Source of the DNA: Euwallacea fornicatus
Lineage: Eukaryota; Arthropoda; Insecta; Coleoptera; Curculionidae
Reading direction: 5' to 3'
Assembly: GCF_040115645.1 (NCBI RefSeq)
Contig: NC_089573.1
Location: 1,736,001-1,800,000, forward strand
DNA length: 64,000 bases
Below, piece after piece: positions 37,191-47,932 of the stretch. The notes beneath the pieces are model-generated. The model worked only from the letters and a program-made list of their open reading frames with translations. It was not told the DNA's origin and ran no database searches. The translations under genes were made by a program, and so were the position numbers. Each line of letters starts with the position of its first letter. Position 1 is the stretch's first letter.

Positions 37191-37840
37191 AATAAATACA
37201 GAACTAATGAGAGCACATTTTAAAATTAGTGACAACTCTACAGAGTTTCCCAAACAAGCGAAGTGTCATCTTTTTACCTGCATTTTTGTCACGTGAGATA
37301 TAATTCTCTCTCGATCGTGAGCTTATTTCTAGATTTTTTCTTCCCTGGGATGCAATGACTCGAGGCTAAGATGTTTTAAAGAAAGTTTAGACATTTTCAG
37401 TGCTCCATAGAAAAAAATTAATTCCACAGTTAGCTTACGTCAGATTTTGACAATTTTAGGAAAGAAGCTTCATGTAAAATCACCTTTGCAGGCGTGAATA
37501 CTCATTTACCCAAAAATGCTAACAAAATGTTTAAAATAGCAACTTAAATGTTTTAAATTTTTTCCCAGTGAGACGGTGTTTTCTACGACTTAGGACGAAA
37601 GAAAATTAAAGAATCTTCATTTCGGTATCCAATAACATCTATTGGTGGTAAACATCAAAGAATATATTAGTTATTTCGGGAAATCCTGCATTCATGGCTA
37701 AGTGTTTAAGTTTCAAGCATGCATTGCCATGATATAGGCTCCAACACTTCTTACAAAATTACAAATAAACTTATAGGAGTTTGAGGGGCTGTTCAAGGGA
37801 CATCCTGTATGGAAACAACGCAACCGATCGTACTAAGATT
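37191..37840. other. Unrecognised stretch
   Basis: Lies between two pieces of LINE family X. No coding block recognised. It may be LINE-derived but too decayed to read. Confidence 0.3.
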
Positions 37841-37843
37841 ATC

Positions 37844-37960
37844 TACAAAGATAAGGCTCCCAACCAATTACTCTATAAACGTACACACAAGACCAGAATA
37901 ACTAACTGCAATAAATTGAGGAAAGATGAAAAGACAATCGTCACAAGTGGACTATTTCGA
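37844..37960 (+). pseudogene. LINE family X, C-terminal fragment
   Basis: Reads YKDKAPNQLLYKRTHKTRIT and then CNKLRKDEKTIVTSGLFRT. The minus-strand LINE at 53.8 kb has KLSNQLLYERIHVIRITEKV in the matching place. Likely the last coding part of the same element family. The frame then runs straight into the 21-bp minisatellite. Confidence 0.55.
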
Positions 37961-38001
37961 ACACTCTTTGTTTCACACGACAATGTTGCTTCCTTTCCCC
38001 T

Positions 38002-38133
38002 CCAAACACTATTGAAGCCCTTCCAAACACCATCGAAGCCCTTCCAAACACCATTGAAGCCCTTCCAAACACCATTGAAGCCCTTCCAAACACCATCGAA
38101 GCCCTTCCAAACACTATTGAAGCCCTTCCAAAC
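38002..38133 (+). repeat. 21-bp minisatellite, six units
   Basis: Units of the form CCAAACACCATTGAAGCCCTT repeat from 38002 to 38127, with a partial seventh. Variants differ by C/T at two positions. The period is a multiple of three, so a PLKPFQT peptide repeat appears in one frame; no evidence that it is translated. Confidence 0.92.
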
Positions 38134-38139
38134 ATATCG

Positions 38140-41100
38140 TTTTCCTAACTAAAGAAGTTGACTAAACCAAAAAATATATACTGAACGTTGCATAGTAAGA
38201 GAAAATATTTTTTTTATGTATCGATGAAAATGTTTTTAATTTTCCATGTTTTTAATATAAATATCGATAGGGCAAATATTTGACAGCCCTCAGTAGTTTT
38301 TCATATTTATCATGTTATATTACCTATTGACAGTCACTACAATACTTTGATTTTACAATTTCATTTTATCGATATTACAAATGAAAGTGTGAATTAATAG
38401 CTCGTTGCGCTAATTCAAAATTGACATAACAACTTTTAACAAGCGGAATTAACAAATCGATTGTACCTGAACTAACCTGGACTAACCTGAACGGTTTCCT
38501 AATAGGCTGACGCCTATCTACAAGAATTTACCGCTCTGGTGCTGTAAGCACATAAAGGGTGTGGGGGTGGATTCGGCCGACAACGAGTTTCGGATTCAAT
38601 AGAAGAAGTATTAAGTCTTTTTGAGGAGGACTCTTCTTTTAATACTGGAGAAATATCTGCCAAGTAAACGTCTCCAATTAGATTGTTTGGAGAAGCCTTC
38701 ATGAGAAGAAATTGGAACGTTACCATGTACGAGAAATGCAGGTTTTGTAGTCTGAAGATCATCCCCTAGTTTGGAATTTTGTAGACGATTTCTAGGAAAA
38801 CGAAAGGAAATTTCAAAATTTTCCAATTTTGAAGTGACTATCAACGAAGCAATGGTTACGCGCAATGGCATAAACACCTCTCATTATAGTTAAACCAGGG
38901 TGGTCGATAATCCACATTCTATCCTTCCTAACTATTATATTTGCAGCATGAATTTTCAATAAATGTTTGTGCTGGATTGGTGAACAGACCATTTATTAAT
39001 CTTTTCCTGAGACCAAGTCGACTAACCGGACATGGTAAGTTAGTTTTTTTCGGAAAAAAATCGGGATTAATCTCTGAGCACTGCTAACACTACCCCTTAT
39101 ACCACTTCAGGTTCCAATGCAACTGCAACCTACACGAATCCAAACGTTGCTGTAAATATTGAGTTCTCAATAGTAATACACAATGTGGCTGATAGAATTG
39201 CAAGTTGGAAAAGATAAACGACGGTAAATAGAGTTACTGGACGGTGTTCATTACCTGACCATCGATCTCCAAGCAACCTGGTAGTGGAAATTAGGTCTCT
39301 AATTACCATTGGATGAGGGAAGCGTTTCTGCACCTCATTAGTGCGTCTCTAGCGGCCGGTTCCTTCTTTACGAGTTTGCTCAGCTTCTATATTCCACGAT
39401 TTATAACGCACGAGTGTGGACAGGCTCCGGTTAAGAGGATTTCTAATTTTCCGGAAGATTTTCAAGAATCACCCTCGGACAAACCATGGATCAAATATGC
39501 TTGATTGCGGGTAATTTCCGCACTGTCACACTGTGGTCATAGTCTCACTTCTTGAACACTCCAAACTCTTATAAAACGATAATGAATTGACACACATCAC
39601 AAAGCCGAAAGAAATAGACTTGATATTAATACCCCAAAGTACTGCTGGGATAGGGCCTACATGACATTTCCACTCAATCCATGGTAACGAAATTTTAATC
39701 AAAGTGCTAAAGGTATCTGGCAAGTTTGGTCGCAACTTCCATCCCATTTTGGTGTTGCAACGTCCATGTTACTAACAGGAGCAGCTCGTATATCGCAATA
39801 TTTCAAGTGTAAGATATAGATATAGAATTACTCAACGACGTGAAGCCGAGTTCATTCAATAGAGTGTGGTAAAGATACTATCGCACATGTTGGGTACCAT
39901 AGTTTTCGTGCGAGTGCATCTCCATTAGCTCCATTGTATTCTCCAAGTTCAAATCAATTTTAGGGCGTGGTTAAATTTTTATACCTATACGTGGGCTAAA
40001 AGGGTTTACAGTACAGAAGTCAATCTCAGAATTTCACAAAAACTTTTGACGTTGGCACGTTTCACTCTGATTTGATTCACGTGCGGCAACACTCATTACT
40101 GCACAGATGCTGGAAAAAGCTAGTTTCACCATGCAAATGCGTCTGGTACAAATGGAGATGTTTACATAAAGGTTTTATTGTCAAACTCTCTAATTTAGTT
40201 AATTATGACTCTTGTTGGCATCGAATATACGCTACAAATTGCCAGCTGAAAGGTTGTCCATCTTTTAACGAAAACTTTAAAAAACTGTAAGAACTAGGAT
40301 TCTACATTAAAAATACTGGAAAAAAGTCTAAATATTAAATATCTATTTCTAAAAGAGTTGTGGCGACATGCGACAAAATGGAGTAAACTGTAGGTTTACA
40401 TTCAAATAATGTAAACTACCAATGAAATGGGTTACAGCGACGTTGAAAAAAAATTATTTATTGTTCGAGAAGATTTCGAAAAAATGGAATTATTCTGCAA
40501 AAGTGGCCATGCACTTCCTAAATTTGTATGTGTGAACGGTGAAAGAGTTGGGGACCCCAAGTGGAATGTGCGAGTGGAATAATTACCATTCAGGGTGGAC
40601 GATTTTGGAAAGGGCTGCAAAGCACAGCAGCTTTCAAAATCTAAAAAGTTCAAAATGCGACGAGACGACTGAATCGATTCATTCTTTGTGCGCATTTCCT
40701 TCAGCGACTTCATCAATAAAAGTGCGAATTGTGGATGTGGCTAACGATAATTTTTGAAACAGTCAAAACAAAGGATTTGGTTAAAAAAACGGAACAGTTA
40801 ATTCTGGAACAGTAGAGAAGAAAAAAGGAATTTTCATATTTAGGAGTCTCTTTGCAGATTAAATAAAGGAGATTTAAGAGCGAGCCAGGAAATTGGGAGT
40901 GTCTTTTAAAAGGAATACACTCCCTGGATATCACGGTTAATTCTATTTAAATATATTTCTCCAACTGTTGGTGTTTTAAAGAAAATTATCCAGGAATATA
41001 AAACGTAGTCCAGAAGGGGGTAATAAACAATGAGTGATGCAGTTTGCTCGACTAGACGCATTTCTCGGAAAAATGCTATTTGAATAATAAATGTTCAATT

Positions 41101-41325
41101 CCGAGTTCATAGTTTGCTCTTAACAAGCGATTTCAAGGCGGTTTAAGAGAATTAGTCCCTTGGCGCTGACCCTACGTATGCCTAACTGGCTTTCGGGGAG
41201 CAGAACTATGTTATCAATGAACGATGAATAAGAAGATCTGCCTACGTGACAATTTTACCAAAACTCTTTAAAAATTGAGCACGATATTAAGTTTTGTTTA
41301 TATTCGACGTGGTGAAGCAAAAGTA
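38140..41325. other. Unrecognised stretch
   Basis: No recognised mobile-element end or repeat. Minus-strand frames at 38514-38877 and plus-strand frames at 39313-39504 have plausible composition but no family that I recognise and no convincing splice context. Confidence 0.4.
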
Positions 41326-41327
41326 TA

Positions 41328-42005
41328 CAGTCGCTCAAAAAAGTATTCGTACAGCGGGAAAAAAATTCTGTGACCCATAATTTTCGACTGATTTTGTTCA
41401 AAATTTGTATAATGAAAAATCAATCCTAAACTCAGTTTAGGTGTTCGAGCAAGTTTTGAAAATTAAATTTTTAGAGTGCTTTTCATGGTCTTAAAAAAAA
41501 CTCCATTTCGAAAACTTCTTGTGCGGTGGAAATTTTTCAGTAGGATTTTAATGATCCTGTAGAGGGGATTTTTCTACGTATATCCTGAAAATTTGATCAA
41601 AGTCAGACCACAAATAAGGGAGTTGCAGCTTTTTAAATTCGCCAAAAAGTGACGATTCTCACGCAAAATAATAAAATTTAAACATTTTTGGCGAATTTAA
41701 AAAGCTGCAACTCCCTTATTTGTGGTCTGACTTTGATCAAATTTTCAGGATATACGTAGAAAAATCCCCTCTACAGGATCATTAAAATCCTACTGAAAAA
41801 TTTCCACCGCACAAGAAGTTTTCGAAATGGAGTTTTTTTTAAGACCATGAAAAGCACTCTAAAAATTTAATTTTCAAAACTTGCTCGAACACCTAAACTG
41901 AGTTTAGGATTGATTTTTCATTATACAAATTTTGAACAAAATCAGTCGAAAATTATGGGTCACAGAATTTTTTTCCCGCTGTACGAATACTTTTTTGAGC
42001 GACTG
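41328..42005. mobile_element. Foldback element with 321-bp near-perfect arms
   Basis: Starts CAGTCGCTCAAAAAAGTATT and ends with its reverse complement. TA duplications lie at 41326-41327 and 42006-42007. The arms (41328-41648 and 41685-42005) are the same length and, by eye, essentially identical, around a 36-bp spacer. There is no coding content. The terminal wording (CAGTxGCTCAAAAxxxT) is that of Tc1-family ends, so it is a non-autonomous derivative. Arm identity points to recent insertion or to continued arm correction. Confidence 0.95.
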
Positions 42006-42059
42006 TATCAATATCTATTATGATGTCGGGTTGAAACATCTGTTTTTCTACACTTTTGG

Positions 42060-42333
42060 ATCTATCTGGAACGCGACATTAAATTCACATTTTTTTACTG
42101 ATATATGCAAACGATCAGCCAGAATACAAAAATAATTATGCGATAATAAACAGGCGAATAATACCGAGAATAGCACCTTTCTCAGTCCCGTTAAACGTGA
42201 CCAACTCTACTTTGCCTCCAAGGTAAAACCATATTTTATGTATACAAAGCGACTTGTGACGATGGTTTAATCTCTTCAATAGGTTCCTGCAAAATCGGGG
42301 GTGTCATATTTCCAGAAATTTATGCCTGGAAAT
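42060..42333 (-). repeat. Interspersed repeat, copy A (part 1)
   Basis: In reverse complement this matches 59875-60145. Shared words are GTCGCTTTGTATACAT versus ATCGCTTTGTATACAT, GTTGGTCACGTTT, GCTATTCTCGGTAT and CGGTTTATTATC (here CTGTTTATTATC). The match breaks at the LINE 3' end near 42333 and resumes beyond the LINE. The nature of the repeat itself is not recognised. Confidence 0.8.
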
Positions 42334-43510
42334 TTTTTTAAATTTTTTTATTAATACCATAATGTTACAATCATTCATTATTTTGGGACATTTAGTAACT
42401 TGTTTATATAATTAAAATTAAATACAATAGGTAGAGGGAGACTAACTGTTTAATCTCCCTGTTTATCCGTTGAATCTGTAACTCAATTTTAAAGGATTAA
42501 ATCTTTTTAATCTGTGAGAGTAATTGTTGGAGTCCACTAGGTTTATAGCCAGGTGATTTTGATGCCTATTAAGGCGTAAAATGTACTTTTTGGAGTGGTT
42601 TTCAATTTCTTCTTTAAAAGCTTTAAATCATTATGTAGGGTCTCATTGCTCGCATACCATGGTGCTTTTGCTAACATACGCAATGTTTTCGATTGATATC
42701 TCTGGAGTATATCAAGATTTGATCCACTGGCAGTTCCCCACAACTGGATTCCGTATGTCCAGACAGGCTTGATGATACAATTGTAAATTAATAGTTTGTT
42801 GTTTAGTATCAGTTGTGAGCGATATCCTAGAATCCACACAAGGTTCCTATTTTTAATGTTTAGCTGTGTACGTTTAGATTGAATATGTTTTTTCCAATTT
42901 AGTCTGCGATCAAGATGCATTCCTAGGTATTAAACAGTTTCTGTTTGTGGACTTGGTTCTTGGTATAAGTTAATTTGAGGGCAAGTTTCTCTTCTTAGTG
43001 TAAACGTAACATGGTCGGACTTGTTCCGGTTTACTTTTATTTTCCATTTTGTTAACCAACCTTCTAATTGGAATAGATAGTCTTGAGTGATACGTGCTGC
43101 AGTATGTGGATCAGGATCATTGACCAGGAAAGCGGTGTCATCTGCAAACGTTGATAGTAAGCCATCATCATTTTGAACTATATCTGCGGTGTATATAGAG
43201 TACAGAAATGGACCCAGAACTGAACCCTGAGGTACACCTGCTTGTGATTCATAGAAGCAAGAATAACTCTCTTCGACTTGAATGTAGAATTTTCGGTGTG
43301 TTATGTAGGATTTCAAGATGTTATAGTAGTTTGGTAACGATTTTTTGACCTTGAACAGAAGCCCCAAATGCCAGACTCTGTCGAACGCCTGTTGTACGTC
43401 CAAAAACACCCCCGAGCAATTCTCTTTGTTCTGGAGTGCTTCATAGATTTTATGAGTATGCTTGAAAATTTGCTTGATAGAATTATGTCTTAGCAAAAAT
43501 CGCCGGAAAG
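42333..43510 (-). mobile_element. Jockey-like LINE, 5'-truncated, inside repeat copy A
   Basis: Minus-strand non-LTR retrotransposon that begins inside the reverse transcriptase near 43510 and ends in an A-rich tail (AATAAAAAAATTTAAAAAAA in reverse complement, near 42333). 5' truncation is normal for LINE insertions. On both sides lie parts of a repeat that occurs at 59640-60145 almost without the LINE, so the insertion limits can be read directly. Confidence 0.85.
42543..43505 (-). pseudogene. Jockey-like reverse transcriptase, C-terminal two thirds
   Basis: Copies element RNA into DNA at a nicked target. Motif A is GVFLDVQQAFDRVW, motif B AGVPQGSVLGPFLYSIY, and the catalytic centre LSTFADDTAFLV. 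Then GWLTKWKIKVNRNKSDHVTF and, after the only in-frame stop (TAA at 42928-42930, where a lysine is expected), YLGMHLDRRLNWKKHI, TYGIQLWGTASGSN and ILQRYQSKTLRMLAKAPWY. That ordering is the jockey clade's post-RT region. Apart from 5' truncation and one nonsense codon it is well preserved, so this is among the younger insertions here. The final residues diverge from the family. Confidence 0.92.
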
Positions 43511-43700
43511 TGAATATAAAAAAAAGTTTTTGTGAATACATTTTCCTTAGAAATATTAAAAAATGCCTAGCCATGATAGGAATAATGAATACTTAGTATT
43601 TTATTTGTTTCACAACTTTTAATTCCTTCAGAAATATTTTTTAAGATGCAAGAACTAGAGTTTAAATTTAAGTTTTAACGATCCATGAAAACTTGCTAAT
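43510..43700 (-). repeat. Interspersed repeat, copy A (part 2)
   Basis: Continues copy A beyond the LINE. In reverse complement TTATTCCTATCATGGCTAGG matches TTATTCCTAGCATGTCTAGG at 59758-59777. Similarity fades near 43700. Confidence 0.7.
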
Positions 43701-44089
43701 TATTTAAGCTATAAGTTTCTGCTGGCTTAAATCAGCTAGCTTGTCTTTGTGATTTATGCGAGAAACAAAAGTTAATTTGGTTCCATCCGGAATTCTTAGC
43801 AAAAATGAATCTGACACCGTTGAAAATTGCTGATTATTATGTAGCACCATTTGCATAACAGTTATTTAATACTGTCGAAAATTAGACAGCTCCGGTTTAA
43901 TAAAAATGCAACATGATTACATTGTGTACTTACACAGGGCTGGATGAATGTCTGGAATAAAATTAATTTCCTTTAACCCTTTGGCTGAAGCCAGGCCCAA
44001 TCTTTTTTTCTTTTAGATATACGGTTATTAGCAAATAAAAAAACTCGCTTAAAAGCAAAAAAATGACGAATAGCTTCTTGGTCTTATCT

Positions 44090-44880
44090 ACAGGTTGTTT
44101 AACGTAGCAGATGCTGAAAATGTTCTCTACTTGGCATGCTCCCAGGCGATGGTAAAATCCGTCGTTGGAATTCCGAATTGCCTTAGTCAGTATGTTATTT
44201 GACTCCACTCTAATTTTGATTTCGAGGTCTTCAATATTAGCCGCTCTATCTTGACAAACCTTATCATCCAGGTATTCAAGAAAAAAGTAATCTAATGGCG
44301 TCAAGTCTGGGAATCTGGGTGGCTATTCGGTTGTGTCACGTCGTCTAATCAAGCTATCCGCAAATATTTCACCAATATGTCTTCTGATATTAACACCAAA
44401 ATGTAGAGAAGCCTCGTTCTGTTGAAAGTAACTTGTTTTTGAAGATATATCTGGATCTAATTCATTGGGAGGCATACAAGCTAAAACAGACACCAATTCG
44501 ATACTCAAAAATTCTAAGTAGCCTTCAGCTGTAAGCTTTTCTGTGAAAAAGACTGGCCCTAAAATTTGGTTGTTTATGATACTTGTCTCTACATTTACTC
44601 TGTAAGGGCAATGCGCATGAGCTTTACATATCCAGTCTGAATGTTCCTGACTCTAGAAACGATAATTGTGCCTCTTACCCAATCCAGCTAAACAAAAGGT
44701 AGCTTCATCCAAAAAGAGTATGTCCAGTGGAAACCCATTATTTTCATCATAATATCTCATCATTTCCACACAACATTACAAATTCGTGTTACAAAAGCTC
44801 TTAGATAAGTTACATCTCATCTGGGTGGAATTTTCCTGTATTCAAAAACGTCCCAATACGCAGCATAGTTTTGAGACAAT
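44090..44880 (-). pseudogene. DD41D-type transposase remnant
   Basis: Reading downward from 44850: FHPDEM, then ILFLDEATFCLAGLGKRHN with the first aspartate, NVETSIINNQILGPVFF, YFQQNEASLHFGVNIRRHI where the second aspartate is replaced by asparagine, and PPRFPDLTPLDYFFLEYL with the third. I count 41 residues between the second and third catalytic positions, as in the 58-kb and 61-kb copies. Several stops are present and the C-terminal end is out of frame (RLGACQVEN then divergence). The element's own inverted ends were not identified. Confidence 0.85.
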
Positions 44881-44884
44881 TAAA

Positions 44885-45397
44885 ATGTTTACACGTGCGG
44901 AGATTCCTGCAGAGATAAGTTGTGAGTTGGATTATTTGAGTTTGAAATTTGAAATATAAAAAATATACATTCAAAACTTAATTGTTTGCTTTATGTTTAA
45001 CTACTTGTCAACAAATAATTATAATAATTATTTAAAATACTCACGCCTGATTAATATTCGTTAATATACCTAGTCAATTATCACTCCAAAACCTATGGTA
45101 AGGAAAAATTTTCTGTTTCATCATGATGAAGTTGAAAATGACTGACATTTTTCCAAATTTCTTGTTATTAGGGAAACTCTTTGAAATTCCAGCAAATCAT
45201 TAAGTTTACATGGGCCGATCTAATTTCACCTTTTTAAATACCTAAGAACATTGTTATATCAGCACTGTAAAATTTTCCCTAATTTTATAAATAACTTTCT
45301 ATTTGCGGAGCTTTGGCTTCAATTCACAGTATTTAACGATAAGTTCTACATAATCAATTAACGCCTACAGTTAGAAGAGCCCGAACTTATAGCTTTA
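44885..45397. other. Unrecognised stretch
   Basis: AT-rich spacer between the transposase remnant and the next long-TIR element. It may hold the decayed 5' end of the former. Confidence 0.35.
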
Positions 45398-45399
45398 TA

Positions 45400-46568
45400 C
45401 AAGGTGCTCTATTTCCAATGTATTGGGGGATTTCAGGTATTTCACGAGTAAATGGAGAAAAATCGTAATCGGGACTCTTGGCCCGATTTTTGGGCCAATC
45501 TCAATTATTTAAACAGAATTTTGACATCGCGACTGGGCCGAGAGCTTTAGTATGTTTTTATTTTTTTTTTCGTTTTTTAAAGCCCCATAACTTTATTGCT
45601 TGCGAACATTTTTAATTTTCGGCAAAAATATTTTTTGTGCATATTCTTATAAGCAATCTAGTAGCACAGTCGAATTTTTTCTTACTCAATTCGTTTTAGC
45701 GTTACAGACCAAAGACGATTTTTTAAAATGAAAATGTCGTGGGCGAGGTCTCCATTAACTAGAGATTTTCTTCAACTTTATAAAAATATGCAGTTCGATA
45801 TACTTATCTCGATATATAAGAAAATTGTAAATTATTTTTTAATTTTCTTTAATTTCAAAAAGAGATCCATCACTATACGCAACACTGGTTTTATGTATAG
45901 TGATACATGGTTAAAACTAGAAAAAAAACCCTCATAGCGCTTTATGTCATATTAAAAACTTATTGTTGTAGGAAAAACAACATCTTTATTATATGTATAA
46001 CAGCCTTTTCTTATTTCAAGTATTGTTGAAACTGATGCCCGTTATGACGTAATTACACTCCGCATAGGCGCGAAATACACTCAATTTCCCTAATCATATG
46101 AATAGATGTCTGCCCTGAATCTCGCGTTTTCCAAAAAACCCTTTTTAATTTTCTTATTTACCGTGAGAATTAAATGGAATTATATATTTTCGAAAATCTA
46201 AAAATAATCTTTGGTTAATGGAGTTATGGCAAACTGTGATTTATGTTTTAAAAAAAAGTAACTAGTCTCTAACTCGAAACCAGAGAAAAAATTCGAATAC
46301 GCCACTGGATTGTAGGTAAGAAAATGTACCAAAGGTGCCTTTGCCAAAAATTTAAAATATTCACGAACAAAAATGTTATGGGGCCTTAAAGAAAACGACA
46401 AAGAACGAAAAACCTCCAGTATCCCCCAAACGAGTTGAGATGTGAAACTACTGTTTAGATCATTGAAATTGGCTCATAAATTGCGCCAAGGATTCCAACC
46501 ACGGTGTTTCTTCATTTACTCCAAAAATATCTGAAGCCCCCCGATTCGATCGAAAATAGGACGTCCGG
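45400..46568 (-). mobile_element. Non-autonomous element with 430-bp diverged inverted ends
   Basis: TA lies at 45398-45399 and 46569-46570. The left end reads CAAGGTGCTCTATTTCCAAT; the right end in reverse complement reads CCGGACGTCCTATTTTCGAT. The arms then share TTATGGGGCTTTAAAAAACG (left, inverted) and TTATGGGGCCTTAAAGAAAA (right, 46377-46396), and AAAAAATTCGAxTxxGCxACT. Between the arms, near 46016-46090, a minus-strand frame ending ISFNNT resembles the extreme C-terminus of DD41D-type transposases (usually xGxxFxHL). Strong arm divergence indicates an old insertion. Confidence 0.75.
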
Positions 46569-46639
46569 TACAATGTTTGCATTTCTTTTGCAATATGCAC
46601 TATGGCATATTTAACACGCATTATAAATATTGTGCAAAT

Positions 46640-46800
46640 CTTCAACATTAATAGCAGACGGTCATATTACTAAACCAAGGAACGATGCAAAAGAGTTAGG
46701 AGTAGAGATCTATAAAAAACTGAAGTACGCTTAACACATTAGAAATGTGAGAAGAAAAATACAGAGATCACCACGAAAACTGGATGAGGTCACTTTTATG
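46640..46800 (+). pseudogene. LINE family X, post-RT fragment
   Basis: Reads ADGHITKPRNDAKELGVEIY, then KKLKYA, a stop, and HIRNVRRKIQRSPRKLDEVT. In LINE proteins this is the block after the catalytic centre (K-x-L-G-V-x-I-D-x-K-L-x-x-x-x-H-I). It resembles 36850-36950. This late segment lies upstream of an earlier segment (47330-47590), so the two belong to different insertions or a rearranged one. Confidence 0.6.
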
Positions 46801-47329
46801 AGCACTATGGCCCTATAACAAAGAGTTTGCATAATGCCCTTTGGTTTCGAAGGTGCGAAGTCACATTTCTACCTATTTTTGAGATTTAGAGGGTGTGTAA
46901 ATTTAATGTACCTAAAATCGCTTTTTTAAGACTAAACGATGTCAGTCAAGGTATTCAAGGACATTATGAGACCCATAAATTATTAAACCTAATAACGGTC
47001 CGTAAAAAATTTCGGACGGGGAAAAGCCCCAAGTTTTTGCCAGTTTTCGAAATTTAAATACCGACATCTGGCAAACACCGGGCCATTGTAAACTCTTTTT
47101 AGATTTTCTAATTGACAAATTTCTTTACTCTATAGTAAATGATATTTTCATCATCGCCCTTTACTAACACGGCCGAATGTCAAAGGACCTCAGTTGATAT
47201 TTCGAGATCCGGTCAAGAACTCAAAGATTTAGTCAACCATGTATCAAACCAAAAACCTATAAAGACAGAAGGCAATATAATATGCTAATAAGAAACCGTA
47301 AAAAGTCTATTATAGAAAATTGCGACAAC

Positions 47330-47590
47330 GCATCAAAGGGGATTGGGTCCATTGTTAATAAGAATCTTGGCAGGTCCAAGCATCGTCGTGTGTGTTAGGG
47401 GAGATATTGTATTAAAGGATGACGCAAATAAAATAGAGCTATCCGATAAGAAAAATGTTGCTGACGACTTTGGACCTTATTTTTCTACGGGGGTTATAAG
47501 AGAAGTCACACCACTGCACTTAGTCGGTCCAGGCAGCTGGTCAAAATTTTTTCTCCCATGTGACGACAGCGAATCAGCCCAAATTTGACC
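47330..47590 (+). pseudogene. LINE fragment, endonuclease-RT linker
   Basis: Frames give GSIVNKNLGRSKHRRV followed by GDIVLKDDANKIELSDKKNV and ADDFGPYFSTG. That is the pattern of the segment between endonuclease and reverse transcriptase in CR1/jockey LINEs (lone W/N-K-L, then 'I...FNxYFxxxG'). One frameshift is visible. Compare NEVVSFAEHFRNGFD at 36.1 kb. Confidence 0.6.
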
Positions 47591-47673
47591 TACTCGTAAA
47601 AAATGACGTGGATTAGGATTGTACATAACTAAAAATATTAAAAAACTAAAACTATTGACATAAAGGACTATTG

Positions 47674-47930
47674 CTAAGCATCGGCAAATATTATGAATTT
47701 TTTGTGTCCACTCTTTCTGTGTGTTGCTTTGTCTGTCTGTGGCACAAGGTTAAGATGATTTTCTATTTCTCGGTTGCAATTTCTCGGATCATCGGCAAAC
47801 ATAATTAATATTATGGTTGTTTTGTACGTAATGGGGCACGTAATTGATTCACAGTAAAAATGAAAGGGGTCCCACGAGGGATTCCCGAGAAACACCGACG
47901 TTGGCACGTCGCATTTCGCACTCATCTCTC
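47674..47930 (-). pseudogene. LINE reverse transcriptase, part 2 (motifs B and C)
   Basis: Minus strand. One frame gives NVGVSRESLVGPLSFLL, a decayed motif B (G-V-P-Q-G-S-x-L-G-P-L). A frameshift leads to TTIILIMFADDPRNCNREIE, which holds the catalytic F-A-D-D. Its upstream continuation is on the far side of the mariner at 47933-49208 (part 1, 49211-49440). That order and orientation show the mariner jumped into this LINE. Confidence 0.75.
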
Positions 47931-47932
47931 TA

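Noticed and set aside
37781..38152. Proline-rich protein with PLKPFQT repeats
   Set aside because: The frame is a LINE C-terminal fragment running by chance into a 21-bp minisatellite.
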